64,000 bases of DNA from Bog-473 sp963807775 (GCA_963807775.1 CAWECY010000005.1:372001-436000), one strand, 5' to 3'; numbered from the stretch's first letter, positions 37,334 to 48,915 are shown. A program made the numbers and translations. Notes: generated by a model from the sequence alone, not told the origin.

Positions 37334-39041
37334 ATGCTGACGCATGATGAAGTGCGGGAAGTACCGATTTTTGCCGAGCTTGGCGAAGCCGAGCTCGAAC
37401 GACTAGCAAAACGATCTGCCGATATCCACTTGCAGCCCGGCGAGTACGCAGCCCATGAAGGTGAGCGGGGCGCTCCTCGTTGTGTTCGAAGGTGAAGCGC
37501 GCGTCACGAAATTCATCGACGGGATCGAGCAAGTCGTCGGGCGTCGCGGGCCAGGCGAACTTTTCGGCGAGGTTCCGATCGTTCTGGGCACCCCGTTTCT
37601 GGCAAATCTGCTCGCCGTTTCGGCCGACACGCGTCATGCGAATCGAGCCGCGCGATTTTCACGCGGTATCGGCAATCCGCACCGGAGTTAGCCGTTAGGG
37701 TTGGGGCATTGGCGCAGGATCGGATCGAAGGTCTGCACGACATCGCCGCCGAGCAACCGGCGCCGCGGGCGACTGATCGTCGGCGAGCGCTACGACCCGC
37801 AATGTCGAGCGTTACGTGAGTTCCTCGACCGAAACGGTGTCACGTTCGAGTGGATAACACCCGACGATCCACAAGTCGAAGTCGCGATCCCCGGGCACGC
37901 AAATGTCAAGGAGCCGTTTCCGGCGGTGGTTCTCGAAGGCGGCGGTTTGCTCGTCAAGCCGGAACAACGTGAACTGGCAAAGCGATTGGGCCTAACGACG
38001 ACGCCTACGTTCGACGAGTATGACGCCGTCATTATTGGCGGCGGGCCGGCTGGATTGGCGGCTGCCGTATACGGCGCTTCCGAAGGCCTTCGCACACTCA
38101 TGATCGAGCGAGAAGCGCCGGGTGGCCAAGCCGGCACGTCGTCGAAGAATCGAAAACTATCTTGGGATTTCCGAACGGCGTCACCGGCGGCGAGCTTGCC
38201 GGTCGCGCATTGGCACAAGCCAAACGCTTCGCCGCCGAGATTCTGGTGACGCGCTCGGTCCTCAATATCGATGCCAGACGCGCGAAATCGAACTCGATGG
38301 CGGTGACATCGTTCGCGCGAGAACCATCATTATCGCCACCGGAGTGTCGTGGCGCCGCATTCCCTTGAAAGGGTTTGATGAGCTGACGGGCGCGGCATCT
38401 ATTACGGCGCTTCGCAGAGCGAAGCTGGCACATTGGCGGGACTCGATGTGTTTCTCATCGGTGCCGGCAACTCCGCCGGGCAGGCCGCGATGTATTTCTC
38501 GAACTATGCCCGCATCGTGACGTTGAGTAGTGCGAGGCTCGTCGCTAGAAAAGAGCATGTCGCACTATCTCATCGAGCAGCTCGCAACGTAAAGCTAACG
38601 TGCACGTTCGCCTCGGGTCGGAGGTTACGGCCGTTTACGGCGACGACCACTTGGCAGCCATCGACATCGCCGCGACCGCGACGGCGAGAGACGAGCGAGG
38701 TCGCCGGCGGCGGCTCTCTACATTTTTATCGGAGCCGACGCCGAGACGTCATGGCTGCCTGCTTGCTATAGATCGGGACTACGCGCGGGTACGTCCTCAC
38801 CGGCGGCGACGTGGTCAAGGAACGGGAATTGCGACATTGGAACGAGATCCGTATCTACTCGAAACCAGCGTACCCGGAATATTTGCGTGCGGCGACGTGC
38901 GCTACCGCTCGATCAAACGCGTTGCCGCGGCCGTCGGTGAAGGCAGCATGGCGATAGCGTTCGTCCATCAGTTCTTAGGCAGCCTCCGTCCCAAAAATCG
39001 AACGGGATGGCGCCGATGTGCGGAGGGCGAACGCCTCGTAA
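37334..39041 (+). CDS. Cyclic-nucleotide-binding domain / thioredoxin-reductase-like flavoprotein fusion (frameshifted)
   Basis: The N-terminal 130 residues are a Crp-like sensor: VPIFAELGEAELERLAKRS, then RGPGELFGEVPIVLG. A thioredoxin-like segment follows (RYDPQCRALREFLDRNGVTF, FPAVVLEGGGLLVKP). Next is a two-dinucleotide-binding flavoprotein: YDAVIIGGGPAGLAAAVYG, RLIMIEREAPGGQAG-like text, ARTIIIATGVSWRRIP, FLIGAGNSAGQAAMYFS, and the C-terminal GIFACGDVRY. In thioredoxin reductase the CxxC lies between the last two glycine motifs. Here that stretch reads YGASQSEAGTLAG in the shifted frame, so the redox cysteines are absent. Six or more indels; stop at 39039-39041. Confidence 0.82.
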
Positions 39042-39073
39042 GATCAGGCCGGAATGCCCGCTATGATGTTGAC

Positions 39074-39919
39074 ATGATCGTTCATTTGATCGACGGAACG
39101 TACGAGCTTTTCCGCCATTACTATGGACTCCGTCGTTCCCCCGGCGGTGAACGCCTCCGATTCGGCGCAGCCGTTGGAGTGCTCAACACCGTGCTGCAGA
39201 TGATCGGTGAAGGAGCTACGCACTTAGGGGTGGCGACCGATCACGTCATAGAGTCTTTTCGCAACTCGCTTTGGAGCGGCTACAAAACGGGAGAAGGCGT
39301 TGACGCGGCGCTGCTGGCGCAGTTCGAGCCGCTCGAGGACTCGCTGCGAGCTATGGGGGTTCCCGTGTGGGCGATGACGGAGCTCGAGGCCGACGATGCG
39401 CTGGCATCCGCGGCCGCAATCGCATCGAAGGACGATCGGGTCGAGAAGATCTGCATTTGGACGCCGGATAAGGATCTCGCACAATGCGTGCGCGAGGATC
39501 GCATCGTGCAGGTCGACCGAAGAACCAAGGCGGTGCGTGATGCTAATGGCGTTCGAGCGAAGTTTGGAGTAGATCCGGAGCTCATTCCCGACTATCTCGC
39601 GCTGGTGGGCGATGCTTCGGACGGATACCCCGGCATCAAGGGTATCGGGGCAAAAGGCGCAGCGGCTCTGCTAACGCGCTATGGCACGATCGAGTCTTTC
39701 CCGCCGGAGGTGCTGGGCAAGCATCGCGAGCTCGCCTTGCTCTTCAAAACACTGGCAACCCTTCGATCGGACGCAACGCTCTTTGCAGACGTCAGCGAGT
39801 TGCAGTGGCGCGGACCTGCCGCTGCATTTCCCGCCGTTTGCGAGCGGCTCGGTGCCCCTTATCTCCTTGCACGCGTGCATAGGGCTACCTCGCTGATTTC
39901 GGATCAAAAAAAATGTTGA
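39074..39919 (+). CDS. FEN/PIN-type 5'-3' exonuclease
   Basis: The ATG at 39074 gives IVHLIDGTYELFRHYYG, the N-terminal acidic metal site. GVATDHVIESFRNSLWSGYK carries the arch residues, and MTELEADDALASAAAIASK and IWTPDKDLAQCV give further carboxylates. LALVGDASDGYPGIKGIGAK contains the helix-hairpin-helix that binds DNA, as in the DNA polymerase I 5' nuclease domain. 281 residues, the size of stand-alone bacterial FEN homologues. It acts on 5' flaps or RNA primers in the cytoplasm. Intact, 32 bases after the reductase gene. Confidence 0.88.
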   Translation: MIVHLIDGTYELFRHYYGLRRSPGGERLRFGAAVGVLNTVLQMIGEGATHLGVATDHVIESFRNSLWSGYKTGEGVDAALLAQFEPLEDSLRAMGVPVWAMTELEADDALASAAAIASKDDRVEKICIWTPDKDLAQCVREDRIVQVDRRTKAVRDANGVRAKFGVDPELIPDYLALVGDASDGYPGIKGIGAKGAAALLTRYGTIESFPPEVLGKHRELALLFKTLATLRSDATLFADVSELQWRGPAAAFPAVCERLGAPYLLARVHRATSLISDQKKC

Positions 39920-39995
39920 CGGACGACCAGAAGCCGCCGTAACGGTCTCTCGCATAGGTGCGCGGTGCAGGCCCACTCTCTGCGAGTAGCCGGCA

Positions 39996-42528
39996 TCACG
40001 GCGTAGGCGGCTGCGCGGGCGCGGCGATGGCCGCTCGCGCTTCGAGAGCTTGCTTGGAGATCGCCGCCAGCGCTTCGACGTGCGCTCGTGTGAGCTCGTC
40101 GAGCTGCCCGTGTAACGCCGAAACGCAGTAGCGAGACAAATCTACCAGTTGCAGGCGTGCCAGCGCTTGCGCATCGGTGGGCGTTCCCCTCTCGGGCGCG
40201 ATCCACATCTGCGACAACCGCTTCGCAAAGCGCATTTGCGCGTTGCGGCGCACGACGCCCGCTCGAGTGATGCTGCCGTTTTCGATGTCGCCGAAGATGC
40301 CGGCGCGGGTCCAATCGAAAAGGTCCGCTATGGACATCGTCGTTCCGCGTGCGTACTTCAGCGACAGATCGTCGATACGTTGTAGCGTCAGCGGCGCAAA
40401 GAGCTCGTCGAGCACGCGGTCCTGCGTTGCGCCGGCAACTTCGACGATCGGCACGTCGTGCCGTGGATCCGGGTTGTATATCCACGACGCATCGGGCCCC
40501 AGCGAGCTCACTTCGCTGTACGTCAAGCGATTAAGAACGTTTGGGTTGAACCGCCACGCCGCGTCCGAGAATAAATACGTCTGCAGCAGCTTCCAGGCCG
40601 CGTACTCGTCGGCGCGCGAAACCGCTTGCAACGGAGGCCGGCTGTTCGGATCGCCCGCAGCGGCGCGTGAGAGGTACTCACCGCCCAGGTAGCGGGCAGG
40701 CATCTCGACGTCGCGCACGTAGAGACGCAGCGGGCTGAGGAAGGCGCGCCGCGCTTCATCGTATGCTATCCCTTCACCGGGAAAACGCTGGTCAACGGCA
40801 TTCATGACTTGGTGCAGCATAACCAACTGAGTTCGCTCCCACGTCAACGGGCGGTCGCTGAGAACGAACGTTTCAACGCGCGGATCGATCGCATGACCGG
40901 TGGCGAAATCGACGTCTTCGTCCGATGCGAAACGGTACATCGGATTAGACCATTGCGAAGCAACCTCGTTAAGCGTCGGCACTTCCGCTTGCGGCGTGAT
41001 GGCGTTGGGAACGTATTCGTAGCCCCACTTGATCGCGTGGTAGTCATATGGTCCAAGCGCCAGTTGCTGGTAATCGCCTTGTGGCGTTCCCTTCGGCCAG
41101 AGATTGACGGGATTGTATGCCATGACGCTGGTGGCGACGCCGTACTTCTGCGTAAACGAGCGGCTTTGCAAGTTCTTCGCGCTGTAGGCGAGGTACGCAA
41201 TGAAATTATGTTGTAAGCCTAAGTCGTGTCCGGACTCGTGAAGGATCACTGCCCGAACCGCCTGCAAGGCGTATTCCCGTTCGAGCGCCTCGCCCTCCGG
41301 CAAGCCGCGCGCCGGCGCGACGACGTACCGGTAGCCGTTACCGGCTAGTCCCATGACCGAGTCGACGTTGATGCCGGCATTGATCTCTTCACCCGTGCGC
41401 GGATCGGTCACGATCAGCGCTTCGGCGCCGTACTGCGGTGACGACGCATCGAACCAGCGCACCATGTTGTGCCGGATGTCGTCGCTATCGAAGCTGGAAT
41501 CGTTCGGCTGGTCCTGCACCCGCACGGCGTTGAGAATGCCGACCCGCGCGAACGCGTCGTTCCAGGTTAGCAGCGCCTTTCGAACGACGTCGCGATACTC
41601 GACCGGAATGTCGTTGCTCAAGGTAAAGATCAGCGGGTTGTTCGCTTGCGACGGCGCACCTGGCGTCGCCGGCATGAAGTTCCAGCGGCCGATGTAGTAG
41701 ACGTTACGAGTCGGCTTCGTATCGTTTTGAAAATCGAGCAGCGGCTGCTCGAAATAGCCCACCCGCGGATCGGCGATGCGCGGCATGTAACCGTCTTTAG
41801 GTGCCGCAATCAGGTTATACGTCATCTTGACTTCGATGCTGCGCGGGTCGGGGGCGTTGTCGATCGTGTCGGGCGAGTCTGTCGCCCAGGTTTGACTAAC
41901 CCGCAAGATCGTATTTTTTGGAAAGGCTTTCGCGTCGATGAAGAACGAGCGACCGCTGTCGAGCTTGTAGCTGTGTTCCGGCTTTGAAACTACTGCGTCG
42001 AACTGCGCTCGCAGATCGGCGACATCGCCCAAGAACGCGTCCGCTGCGATGACGACCGCGGTTGGCGACTCGGCAACGATCGGCGTCGTCGCGATGACGG
42101 AGCTCGGCAAAGACAGTTTGGCCCCGACAGCCTGCGGCGAGTTCGCGTCGACCATCGCGTACGTGTTCGGCCAACGCAAAATCACCGTGTTGTCGACGCG
42201 ATCGAAATGGATGATGCGCGCCGGCGCGACGTACGGCTCGCCAGGTGCAGGGCCGAAACCGCCCAAACCGGTTGCCGGCACGGACGTTTCGATGAGATCC
42301 GTCACCGAGTTGCGCCTTCGCAATCGAAAGATAGACTTTGCCGTTCTTGCGAACGATGCCGAGGAGTCCCGGCAAGACTTGCGCATCCTTGGTGAAGACC
42401 TCGTAGGGCTGCGGCGAACCGGAGGCCTCCGGTTTCTTGGCATCCTCTTGGGCACGCGCGGCCGGCGACAACGCGACCGCAAAAGCGAAGGCAACGATGC
42501 TATAGCGAAGAAAGCGCGACGTACTCAC
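39996..42528 (-). CDS. Secreted zinc-dependent metzincin metalloprotease, DUF5117-type (one frameshift)
   Basis: The GTG at 42528 follows GGAG and opens a signal peptide (FLRYSIVAFAFAVALSPAAR, cleavage near ARA). An N-terminal DUF5117-like domain comes next (LLGIVRKNGKVYLSIAKAQL). Then an indel near 42305, and YYIGRWNFMPATPG and LIFTLSNDIPVEYRDVV. The catalytic VILHESGHDLGLQHNF has HExxHxxGxxH, and the Met-turn is seen later as TSVMAYNPVN. The C-terminal helical DUF5118-type region ends at 39996. About 840 residues. It is expected to degrade proteins in the periplasm or outside. Confidence 0.87.
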
Positions 42529-42545
42529 CTCATACTCCAAACGTG

Positions 42546-42704
42546 ATGCGTTGCCGTGGAGAGTTACCGGTGTACGTTCCTCGCACCTTGTCCGTCGAAG
42601 ACCAGACTGGGAACTCGAGCAAGATCATCGTCGAAACCGACGCTTTTGGCACCGGCCCCTTTGCGCGGGACATCCGCGTCAAGAATCAGTACATCACCGG
42701 TTAG
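42546..42704 (+). CDS. Short hypothetical ORF (52 residues)
   Basis: The ATG at 42546 gives RCRGELPVYVPRTLSVEDQ, then SSKIIVETDAFGTGPFARD and VKNQYITG, ending at TAG 42702-42704. The composition is that of an ordinary soluble beta-rich protein rather than a shadow frame. It sits between two divergent minus-strand genes. It may be a real small protein or the broken end of one; no family is recognised and no ribosome-binding site is obvious. Confidence 0.3.
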   Translation: MRCRGELPVYVPRTLSVEDQTGNSSKIIVETDAFGTGPFARDIRVKNQYITG

Positions 42705-42727
42705 GCGCTCGCGCCTTGCGACGGCGG

Positions 42728-45185
42728 TTACAACTCGAGCGCGGCGGCGACGGCGGCGTCCTCCGTCCACTCTGCACCAAGCGCCATGGTGCTCTCGAGG
42801 CGATCGCCCAACGCGGCGTAAGTGCGGCGACGACGCGTTCGTACTCTTGGCGCTCGGTGTATTCGCGCTGCGCTCCAAGTGAGGTCAGCCAAGCGTCCAC
42901 GAATCCGACCAGCATCGCGGCGCGTTTGCGAGCGGCATCGACATTGTCGATATCGGAGAGCGGGTGCAACGCTCCACGGCGGCCAAGTGCTGGAGCGCGT
43001 AGGCCGTCAAGACCGTCTGTTTGACTTCGCGCAGGACGGAAAGCGCTCTCTTCCATAAGCGCGGGCATCCTCGAAACAATCGAGAGCGATCAGGTAGGCG
43101 GTTATATTGCACATATCGTTCCGGTCGAGCGGCGATTCTGGGTTGCTTCATGTCCGGCTCGCGCTTCCTGGGCGAGTCGTAGCGCCGCCGCGGCGTCGCC
43201 GGCCGCAAACTCGATCTCGGCGAGATTACCCGCAATCGACGCCGCGGGCCGTTCCAGAGCGAGCGCCTCGTAATAGGCCAGCGCGTCGGCATAGAATCTC
43301 TCGCGCCCGCGATATCGCCACACCGAGAACGAGCCGTTCCGAGATCATTGAGTACGATTGCTTGCATCCGGCGATTATTGAGCTGCGCGAGATCGCGAGG
43401 GCGTCCTCGAGCAATCTCTCTCCTTGAGGCGCTGCCGAGCGCGCCCAGCGCCCTGCCTGCGGCTTGTTTGGCGCGAGCTCGTTGTAGTTCGTCGAGTTCT
43501 TCGTCATATTCCAAGGCTTGCTTCGCCGCCGAAAGAGCAGGCGCGGTACTCGCCAAGCGAACCGCAGAGCTGCGCGTCGGCGACGAGAGACGCGCGAGCA
43601 CGTCGAGCGGTGTTCGTCGTCGCAGCAATCGATCGCGAGCCGAACCCATCGCCGTCCCTCTAGCGGCCAATGGAATACCAGACGCGCGCCAGCGACGCCG
43701 CCAACCCGGCCGGAGCCAAATCGTGTCGCTCGGCCGAGCGACCAGCCAGCGCCCTGCGAAAGTTATCGACTTCGACTTCGCTTCGCGGAACCACGATCGT
43801 TCGGCAGCGCAGTACCAGTCACGATCGAGTCGCTCGGCAAGGCGCAAAAACGCCAGCGCGTGCCGTTGAGCGATCGGTGCTCGTTCGCCGTGTTGCTCCA
43901 ACCTCTCCAGCGCGTACTGCCGCGTCGCCTCGAGCATATGATAGCGAGCAGCGCCGCGTTCGAAATCGACCATGACCAGCGATTGCGCCACGAGCGACGA
44001 AAGCAACTCCAGCATATCGACGGGTGGAAGCTCTTCGTCGCAGCAGACCGCGGCCGCGGCTTCAAGCGAGAAGCCCCCGGTGAAAACCGCGAGACGACCG
44101 AAAAGTAACGCGCGCCTGTGAGGAGAGCAGGTCGTAACTCCAGTCGATGACGGCGCGCATCGTTTGATGCCGCGGAGGACTGCCGCATTAGCGGTAGAAC
44201 GTCGAATATTCTGTCGAGACTTTCGCAAATTTGACTCGGAGAAAGCACGGCGGTGCGTGCCGCTGCAAGCTCCAATGCTAGCGGCAAGACCGTCTAGGCG
44301 TCTGACAGATCTCTACGATAGGTTCGACGTTAGCGTGCGTTCGGGCCCTCGTGTTCGACGGCGCGCATGCGATCGGCGAAGAGTTCGACCGCGGCATAAT
44401 GGAGCGCCGCTTCGGGCGTAGGAATTTCACCGCGTGGAACCGCGAGCGGCGGAATGCGGTAGACGCGCTCACCCGGCACGCCTAAAGCCTCACGGCTGGT
44501 CGCAAGCATCGCAACCTTTGGACATTCGCGTAGGATCGAGCCAACGACGGCACGCGTCCCGAAATTACGTGTTCGCAGTTATCGAAAACGACGAGAGTCG
44601 TTTTCGGCCGAGATAACGCGACCAGTGTCTCCAAGAGCGGCCGCGTCGATAATTCCTGTACGCGCAGCGCCGCAGCTAGACGCGTGCGCTACGAGAGCGG
44701 GATCGTTGAGCGGCGCGAGTTCGACGAACCAAACCCCGTCGGGGAATTTATTGAGCGACGCCGCTTCCAACGGCGACGGCTAGCGAGTCTTTCCAGCGCC
44801 ACCGGTTCCCACGATGCTGACCAGCGGCGCCTCTTCCAGGAGTCCGGCAATCTCCGCAAGGACGCCGGCGCGACCGAAGAAGGGCCGTGGTTTGGCGCGG
44901 AAGGTTATGGTCGGGTACCGCAGCGGATTCTTCGAGACGCGACCCACGCGCACGTCGTCGCCGAGCGGTCGAGTTCGGCACGAGCTTCTTCAGAAAGCCC
45001 AAGGGCATTCCGCGATGCGATCCAGCGTATACTTATACGGGACTTTTCGGCTGCCGCGCTCGAGGGCGGAAATCGGCCTGGGCGCTGATGAGCGCGCGGT
45101 CTGCAAGCATCTGTTGCGAGAGACCCGCCTGCGTCCGAAAACGTTTGAGCAGGCTCGCAAGTTCGGCGCCGGTCGCCGCGTCCAC
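42728..45185 (-). CDS. HTH (XRE) - NB-ARC ATPase - TPR transcriptional regulator (heavily frameshifted)
   Basis: The GTG at 45185 shares its G with the upstream stop. The N-terminus ELASLLKRFRTQAGLSQQML and ADRALIS is an XRE helix-turn-helix; ALERGSR-like text follows in another frame. The AfsR/STAND ATPase comes next: NLPAQTTS-like linker, Walker A seen as VSIVGTGGAGKTRLAVAVGS when frames are joined, then GVWFVELAPLNDPALV and MPLALELAAAR (GLPLA motif). FGRLAVFTGGFSLEAAAAVC and YHMLEATRQYALERLEQHGE follow. TPR-like repeats end near LEL at 42728. About 815 residues. It would be a signal-responsive activator. More than eight indels. Confidence 0.75.
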
Positions 45186-46165
45186 TAATTGCCGGGTGCG
45201 GGCGCTATTCCGTAGGGATCGCCGTCGATTGAAAGCGTTTGGCTTTCGATTTGGCCGTACTGCCGGATCGACGGCGTCAAGATAGCCGGTCGCATCGGCG
45301 ACCCACAGGACCTTCTCTTTAGCGTCGAAGTTCAGATTTACCGGTAAGCCGAAACCCGTGGCAAAAAGCTTACAATATGCCGTCTTCGCGCACTTGTAGA
45401 TACCGCGTAGCTTCATCGATATAGTACAGATTGCCATTTCGATCGAACGTCATTCCACCGGCACTTGTAATACCGGATTTCACCAACGCCGCGGTCCCGG
45501 TGCAGCCGGAGAACTCCACGATCGACCCGGGGGCGCTCGGTTTCCTTAGATCGTCGAAACTCCAGAAAGCAGTTTCCTTGAGCGATCGATCGCAACGCCT
45601 TCACCCAACAAGCAGATCGTTGCCATAGGTCAGAATGCGGGACGGCTCGACCGGCGGTTGAGGTAAACGCTCACGCTGCCCTTGCCGCTATCGGAGCTTG
45701 TCCGTTTGAAACCGCAACGAGGTTCCGACCGGAGTAACGGCTAACGTTCACGGGAAACTCGCCGATGTCGCGGAGCGGGGTTCCAATCGGCCCTTTGGTC
45801 CCTTGAGCGTCGTGCGATAGACAAGCACGTTTGAGCTTCCGGCGTTGGTGAGATACCAAAAGCCTTGAGCGGGTTACAACGGATCCTTGCGGGGCGAGAA
45901 TATACCGGCTGAGAACGTCTCAGCGGTATTTGAGAGAAGTGCCTTTCCGGTGGTATAGCCGTCGCATTTATTGCGTTCTGGCTGACGACGAGTAGATCCA
46001 GTCGTCCTCGTAAGTGTTGGGCGGCGGGCCGCAATCGGAGAGCAGAGACGAGGAGACCGGCGCGAGGGCAGCGCCGGCGATGGAGAGAGGCCGGACATAC
46101 AGCCCGCAGGGAGGCGAGCACCGTCGGCAGAGAGGGGATTGCCAGATCGAGGCACGACGAAACAT
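45185..46165 (-). CDS. Secreted NHL/SMP-30-like beta-propeller protein (heavily frameshifted)
   Basis: An ATG at 46165 is followed, across frames, by a hydrophobic leader (LYVRPLSIAGAALAPVSS or LLVSALRL). Then come CDGYTTGKALLSNTAETFSA, VLVYRTTLKGPKG-like text, DIGEFPVNVSRYSGRNLVAV, TSAGGMTFDRNGNLYYIDEA and GFGLPVNLNFDAKEKVLWVA. The D-x-x-G-N-L-Y and K-E-x-V-L-W-V-A blades are typical of NHL or SMP-30-like propellers. It ends GIAPAPGN at 45185, one base into the regulator start, so the two are coupled. About six indels. Function unknown. Confidence 0.5.
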
Positions 46166-46426
46166 AGCAGAAATCTTCAAGGGGGTTAGGCCTGGCCACC
46201 TGGTAACGCGGTGCCCGCCTGCTCGCGCAGCCCGATTGCCGCGCAGCCCGCCTGATTGCCCGGCCCGCTGCCGGTCAAACTGTAAGAGAAACTGTATCAA
46301 CGACTGTACGGGATGTAGGTTACGGCGCACGGACCGCGCATCTATTTATGATTTCGTAGGAGCAGACCGGCACAAAAACTGCCCCTCACCGGACCGATTC
46401 GTTACTTCGATCGACAGGAGTCCGCA

Positions 46427-48319
46427 ATGAAAAAGCTTCTGCAGTAGCTGGCCTCTCGGCCCTAGTCTGGTATGGCCTCGTGTACCGGAAACAATACGTC
46501 GCTCTTACCGGCGGCCGCGCCGGGTGCACCAACGGAGTGCCGATCGACACTCACCTCACCTAGCGGGTCCCGGGGGATGGATCGCTACGGCCACGCAAGC
46601 CGTTCCAATCAAGAATTCCCGAGCGGACGCGTGTCGCGCACGCAACCGCACTTCACATCGTCGTCGGTCTGCTGCATGCGTGACGCGGACGGCGCCGCGA
46701 AACTGGTCCGCATCCAACATACTCGCGGCCAGCGCGTCCATTTCACAAGTGGATGACGCCGGAAGAGTTCACCAGCCGAGTTCAACCGCACTCAAAGCTG
46801 AGGCCAAGCGAACTCCATCGCGGACTATCTCAAACAGGAGGGCTTCAACGGATGTCAGCATTGAGCCGAATCATTGATCGTCAGCGGCAGGCTCCCGTTT
46901 CACGCGGCGAGCGGGATTTCAACACGACCATCCACGGCACTCGTGAACGGGCACATCGTCTACGGGAACGTCAAACCTGCACTGATGCCGTCCAAGTTTC
47001 GCGGATTCGTCGCGGCCATACTCGGTTTGAACAACGCGTATGAAATGCACGTCCACATTATGAAGTCCGACGCAGGTGACGGCCCCTGGTGCCGGCACGC
47101 CTCCGCCGTGCTGGAGGTCGTCAATGGGATCTGCATCGGCGGTGAATACGGTCCGCCGCAGTATCAAGTCGCGTATGGCGCAACAATGCAAGATCGACGT
47201 GCAGCGACGGCTGAGTAAGACCTCGATCGCCGTCATGGGCGAAGGCGACGTAACGCAGGTCGTCAAGGACTTACAGACCGCCGAAGACGTTCTGGGGGCT
47301 TCCGGCCGTACCGTACACGAGATAAAGGTCGGCAACCAAGGCACCGATACGTCGGGCGTTGACGAATGGGATCTCGATACTCAGATCTCGAGCGGAATCG
47401 CTCAGACGGTGAAGCATCTCTACCTGTACGATACCACTTCGCTGAGCGACTCGGACACCGCGTTCGAGTATAGCAAATGGGTCAACGACGACGAGACGCA
47501 GGCCGGCAACTCGTCGTTCGGCGAACCCGAAACCCTCGCGTACGCCGACGGCGCGATGGCACTCGACGATGAAGAATTCAATCAGGCCGCAAGCCAGGGC
47601 ATGACGATGTTCGCGTCGACGGGCGACAGCGGCTCGGGTTGCCCGGTTTTGTCAACACTGGTTTGCCGATCGGCGGGACGCCGCAAGTCTGCTATCCTGC
47701 GTCGTCGCCATACGTCGTAGCTGTCGGCGGAACGACGCTGGACACGAACGCAAATGGAAACGAACCCGGAAAGTATTACGGCGAGCACGTCTGGGTCGGA
47801 ACCGGGGGCGGCTACAGCCTGTATGAGTCCGCCGATACTGGCAGACAAACGGAATCTGCGCGTATGCACCGCAGACTCATTAGAGGCGCAGCTGATATCG
47901 CGATGTGTGCCGATAACAACGGTTGCCCAATGGATGTCTTCGTCGATGGAGCACCCGAGGGCGTCGGCGGAACCAGCCTGTCTTCGCCGATGTCGATGGG
48001 CATGTGGTCGCGCTTAGAGACCAATTTCAAGAACAAGCTCGGCTTCGCGGCTCCCGTCTACTACGGCGTGTACGGATATTACGAACCTTGTCCGATCGGC
48101 TCGACGGCGTGCATACCCGCGGCAGAGCCGGGCGATGACACGTCGGCACTTCCCCCGGACACGACGGCTCCCATCGGAGGATTCAACGACATTCTCTATG
48201 GGACGAACGGAATCCCAAGTTCCGCCGCGCCGGGATGGGACGAGCCGACCGGTCTTGGATCGATCAACTATTACGTAATGCAGAAAGACATCCAGAATTC
48301 GATCTTCCCGGGTAACTAA
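46427..48319 (+). CDS. Peptidase S53 (sedolisin/kumamolisin-like), secreted (frameshifted at N-terminal half)
   Basis: The ATG at 46427 follows AGGAG. A signal peptide follows (KKLL, then one frame over AVAGLSALVWYGL). The pro-domain has DADGAAKLV, FTSRFNPTQSEAKRIA-like text and QEGFNG. The catalytic domain is intact from about 46874. GVDEWDLDTQISSG carries the family's E-x-x-x-D pair, TMFASTGDSGSGCPV the oxyanion region, GGTSLSSPMSMGMW the nucleophile Ser, and WDEPTGLGSINYY the calcium-binding end. About 620 residues. Sedolisins are secreted endopeptidases active at acid pH. Four or more indels are in the pro-region and near 47640. Confidence 0.85.
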
Positions 48320-48326
48320 GTGCGGC

Positions 48327-48356
48327 GAGGAGGCGATGCTACAGCGTCGCCTCCTC
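48327..48356 (+). terminator. Strong hairpin after the S53 peptidase gene
   Basis: GAGGAGGCGATGC and GCGTCGCCTCCTC pair over 13 positions (one G-T) around the tetraloop TACA, eight bases after the stop codon. The T-run that follows is poor (CTAAA), so it may work as a Rho-assisted terminator or as an RNA 3' end protector rather than a classical intrinsic terminator. Confidence 0.65.
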
Positions 48357-48390
48357 TAAAGCCTCAACGAACGCGTTCTTGGTGACACGC

Positions 48391-48675
48391 TCACCGCCCG
48401 GATGCTAGCCTCAAGGAGTTCGCAAGCGCCTGAGGCCCCTGTGTCCCAGGGCTGAAGCCGTCGAGATCTTTCGACCCGATCGCCCCTTCGCAAAGCGCGC
48501 ACGCCACCAGATGAGCTCGCGATCGCGCGTCAAATTTCACAAACAACATACGGACGTGCAGTTCAATGGTGGCGATGCTTCGGTTGAGGAGGGCTGCTAT
48601 CTCCTTGCTCTGCATGCCGTTTGCGAGTGCCCTTAAGATGCTTTGTTCCAAATTGGTCAAGTGAAGCTGGCGCAT
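48391..48675 (-). CDS. Small LuxR-type HTH protein
   Basis: The 94-residue protein is mostly a four-helix LuxR DNA-binding domain: LTNLEQSILRALANGMQSKE, IAALLNRSIATIELHVRML and FVKFDARSRAHLVACAL. The spacing (LNRSIATIELHVRMLFVKF) is that of GerE/LuxR recognition helices. There is no receiver or ligand domain in front, so it may be constitutive or act with partners. The C-terminal 25 residues are polar. Its 5' end is duplicated 190 bases upstream. Confidence 0.75.
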   Translation of the reverse strand: MRQLHLTNLEQSILRALANGMQSKEIAALLNRSIATIELHVRMLFVKFDARSRAHLVACALCEGAIGSKDLDGFSPGTQGPQALANSLRLASGR

Positions 48676-48847
48676 CGGTTAGCCCCCTCAAATGGCGAAA
48701 GTGGTGGACCGGTTATGAGCAGAGCCGTAGTGGGCGATGAACGCGAAACGCGGCTCGCCGACCCGAGCTGGAGATATACGGAAAGGCCGTTGCGCGGAAC
48801 GTGATATCGCCGAATACGAACGTGCAGGTTCGCCTTCGGAAATGCGA

Positions 48848-48915
48848 TCAAGTGAAACTGGCGCATCAGTCAGGCTCCTCACATGGACGAAAATACTGGA
48901 GCGGGTATACGTAGA
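48848..48915. repeat. Degenerate duplication of the HTH gene 5' end and leader
   Basis: The stretch TCAAGTGAAACTGGCGCATC and what follows matches 48657-48724 (TCAAGTGAAGCTGGCGCATC...) over about 68 bases with scattered substitutions. It includes the start codon: the minus strand codes MRQLHLT in one and MRQFHLI in the other. In the second copy the frame is lost soon after. It appears to be the remnant of an old tandem duplication of the small HTH gene. Confidence 0.6.
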
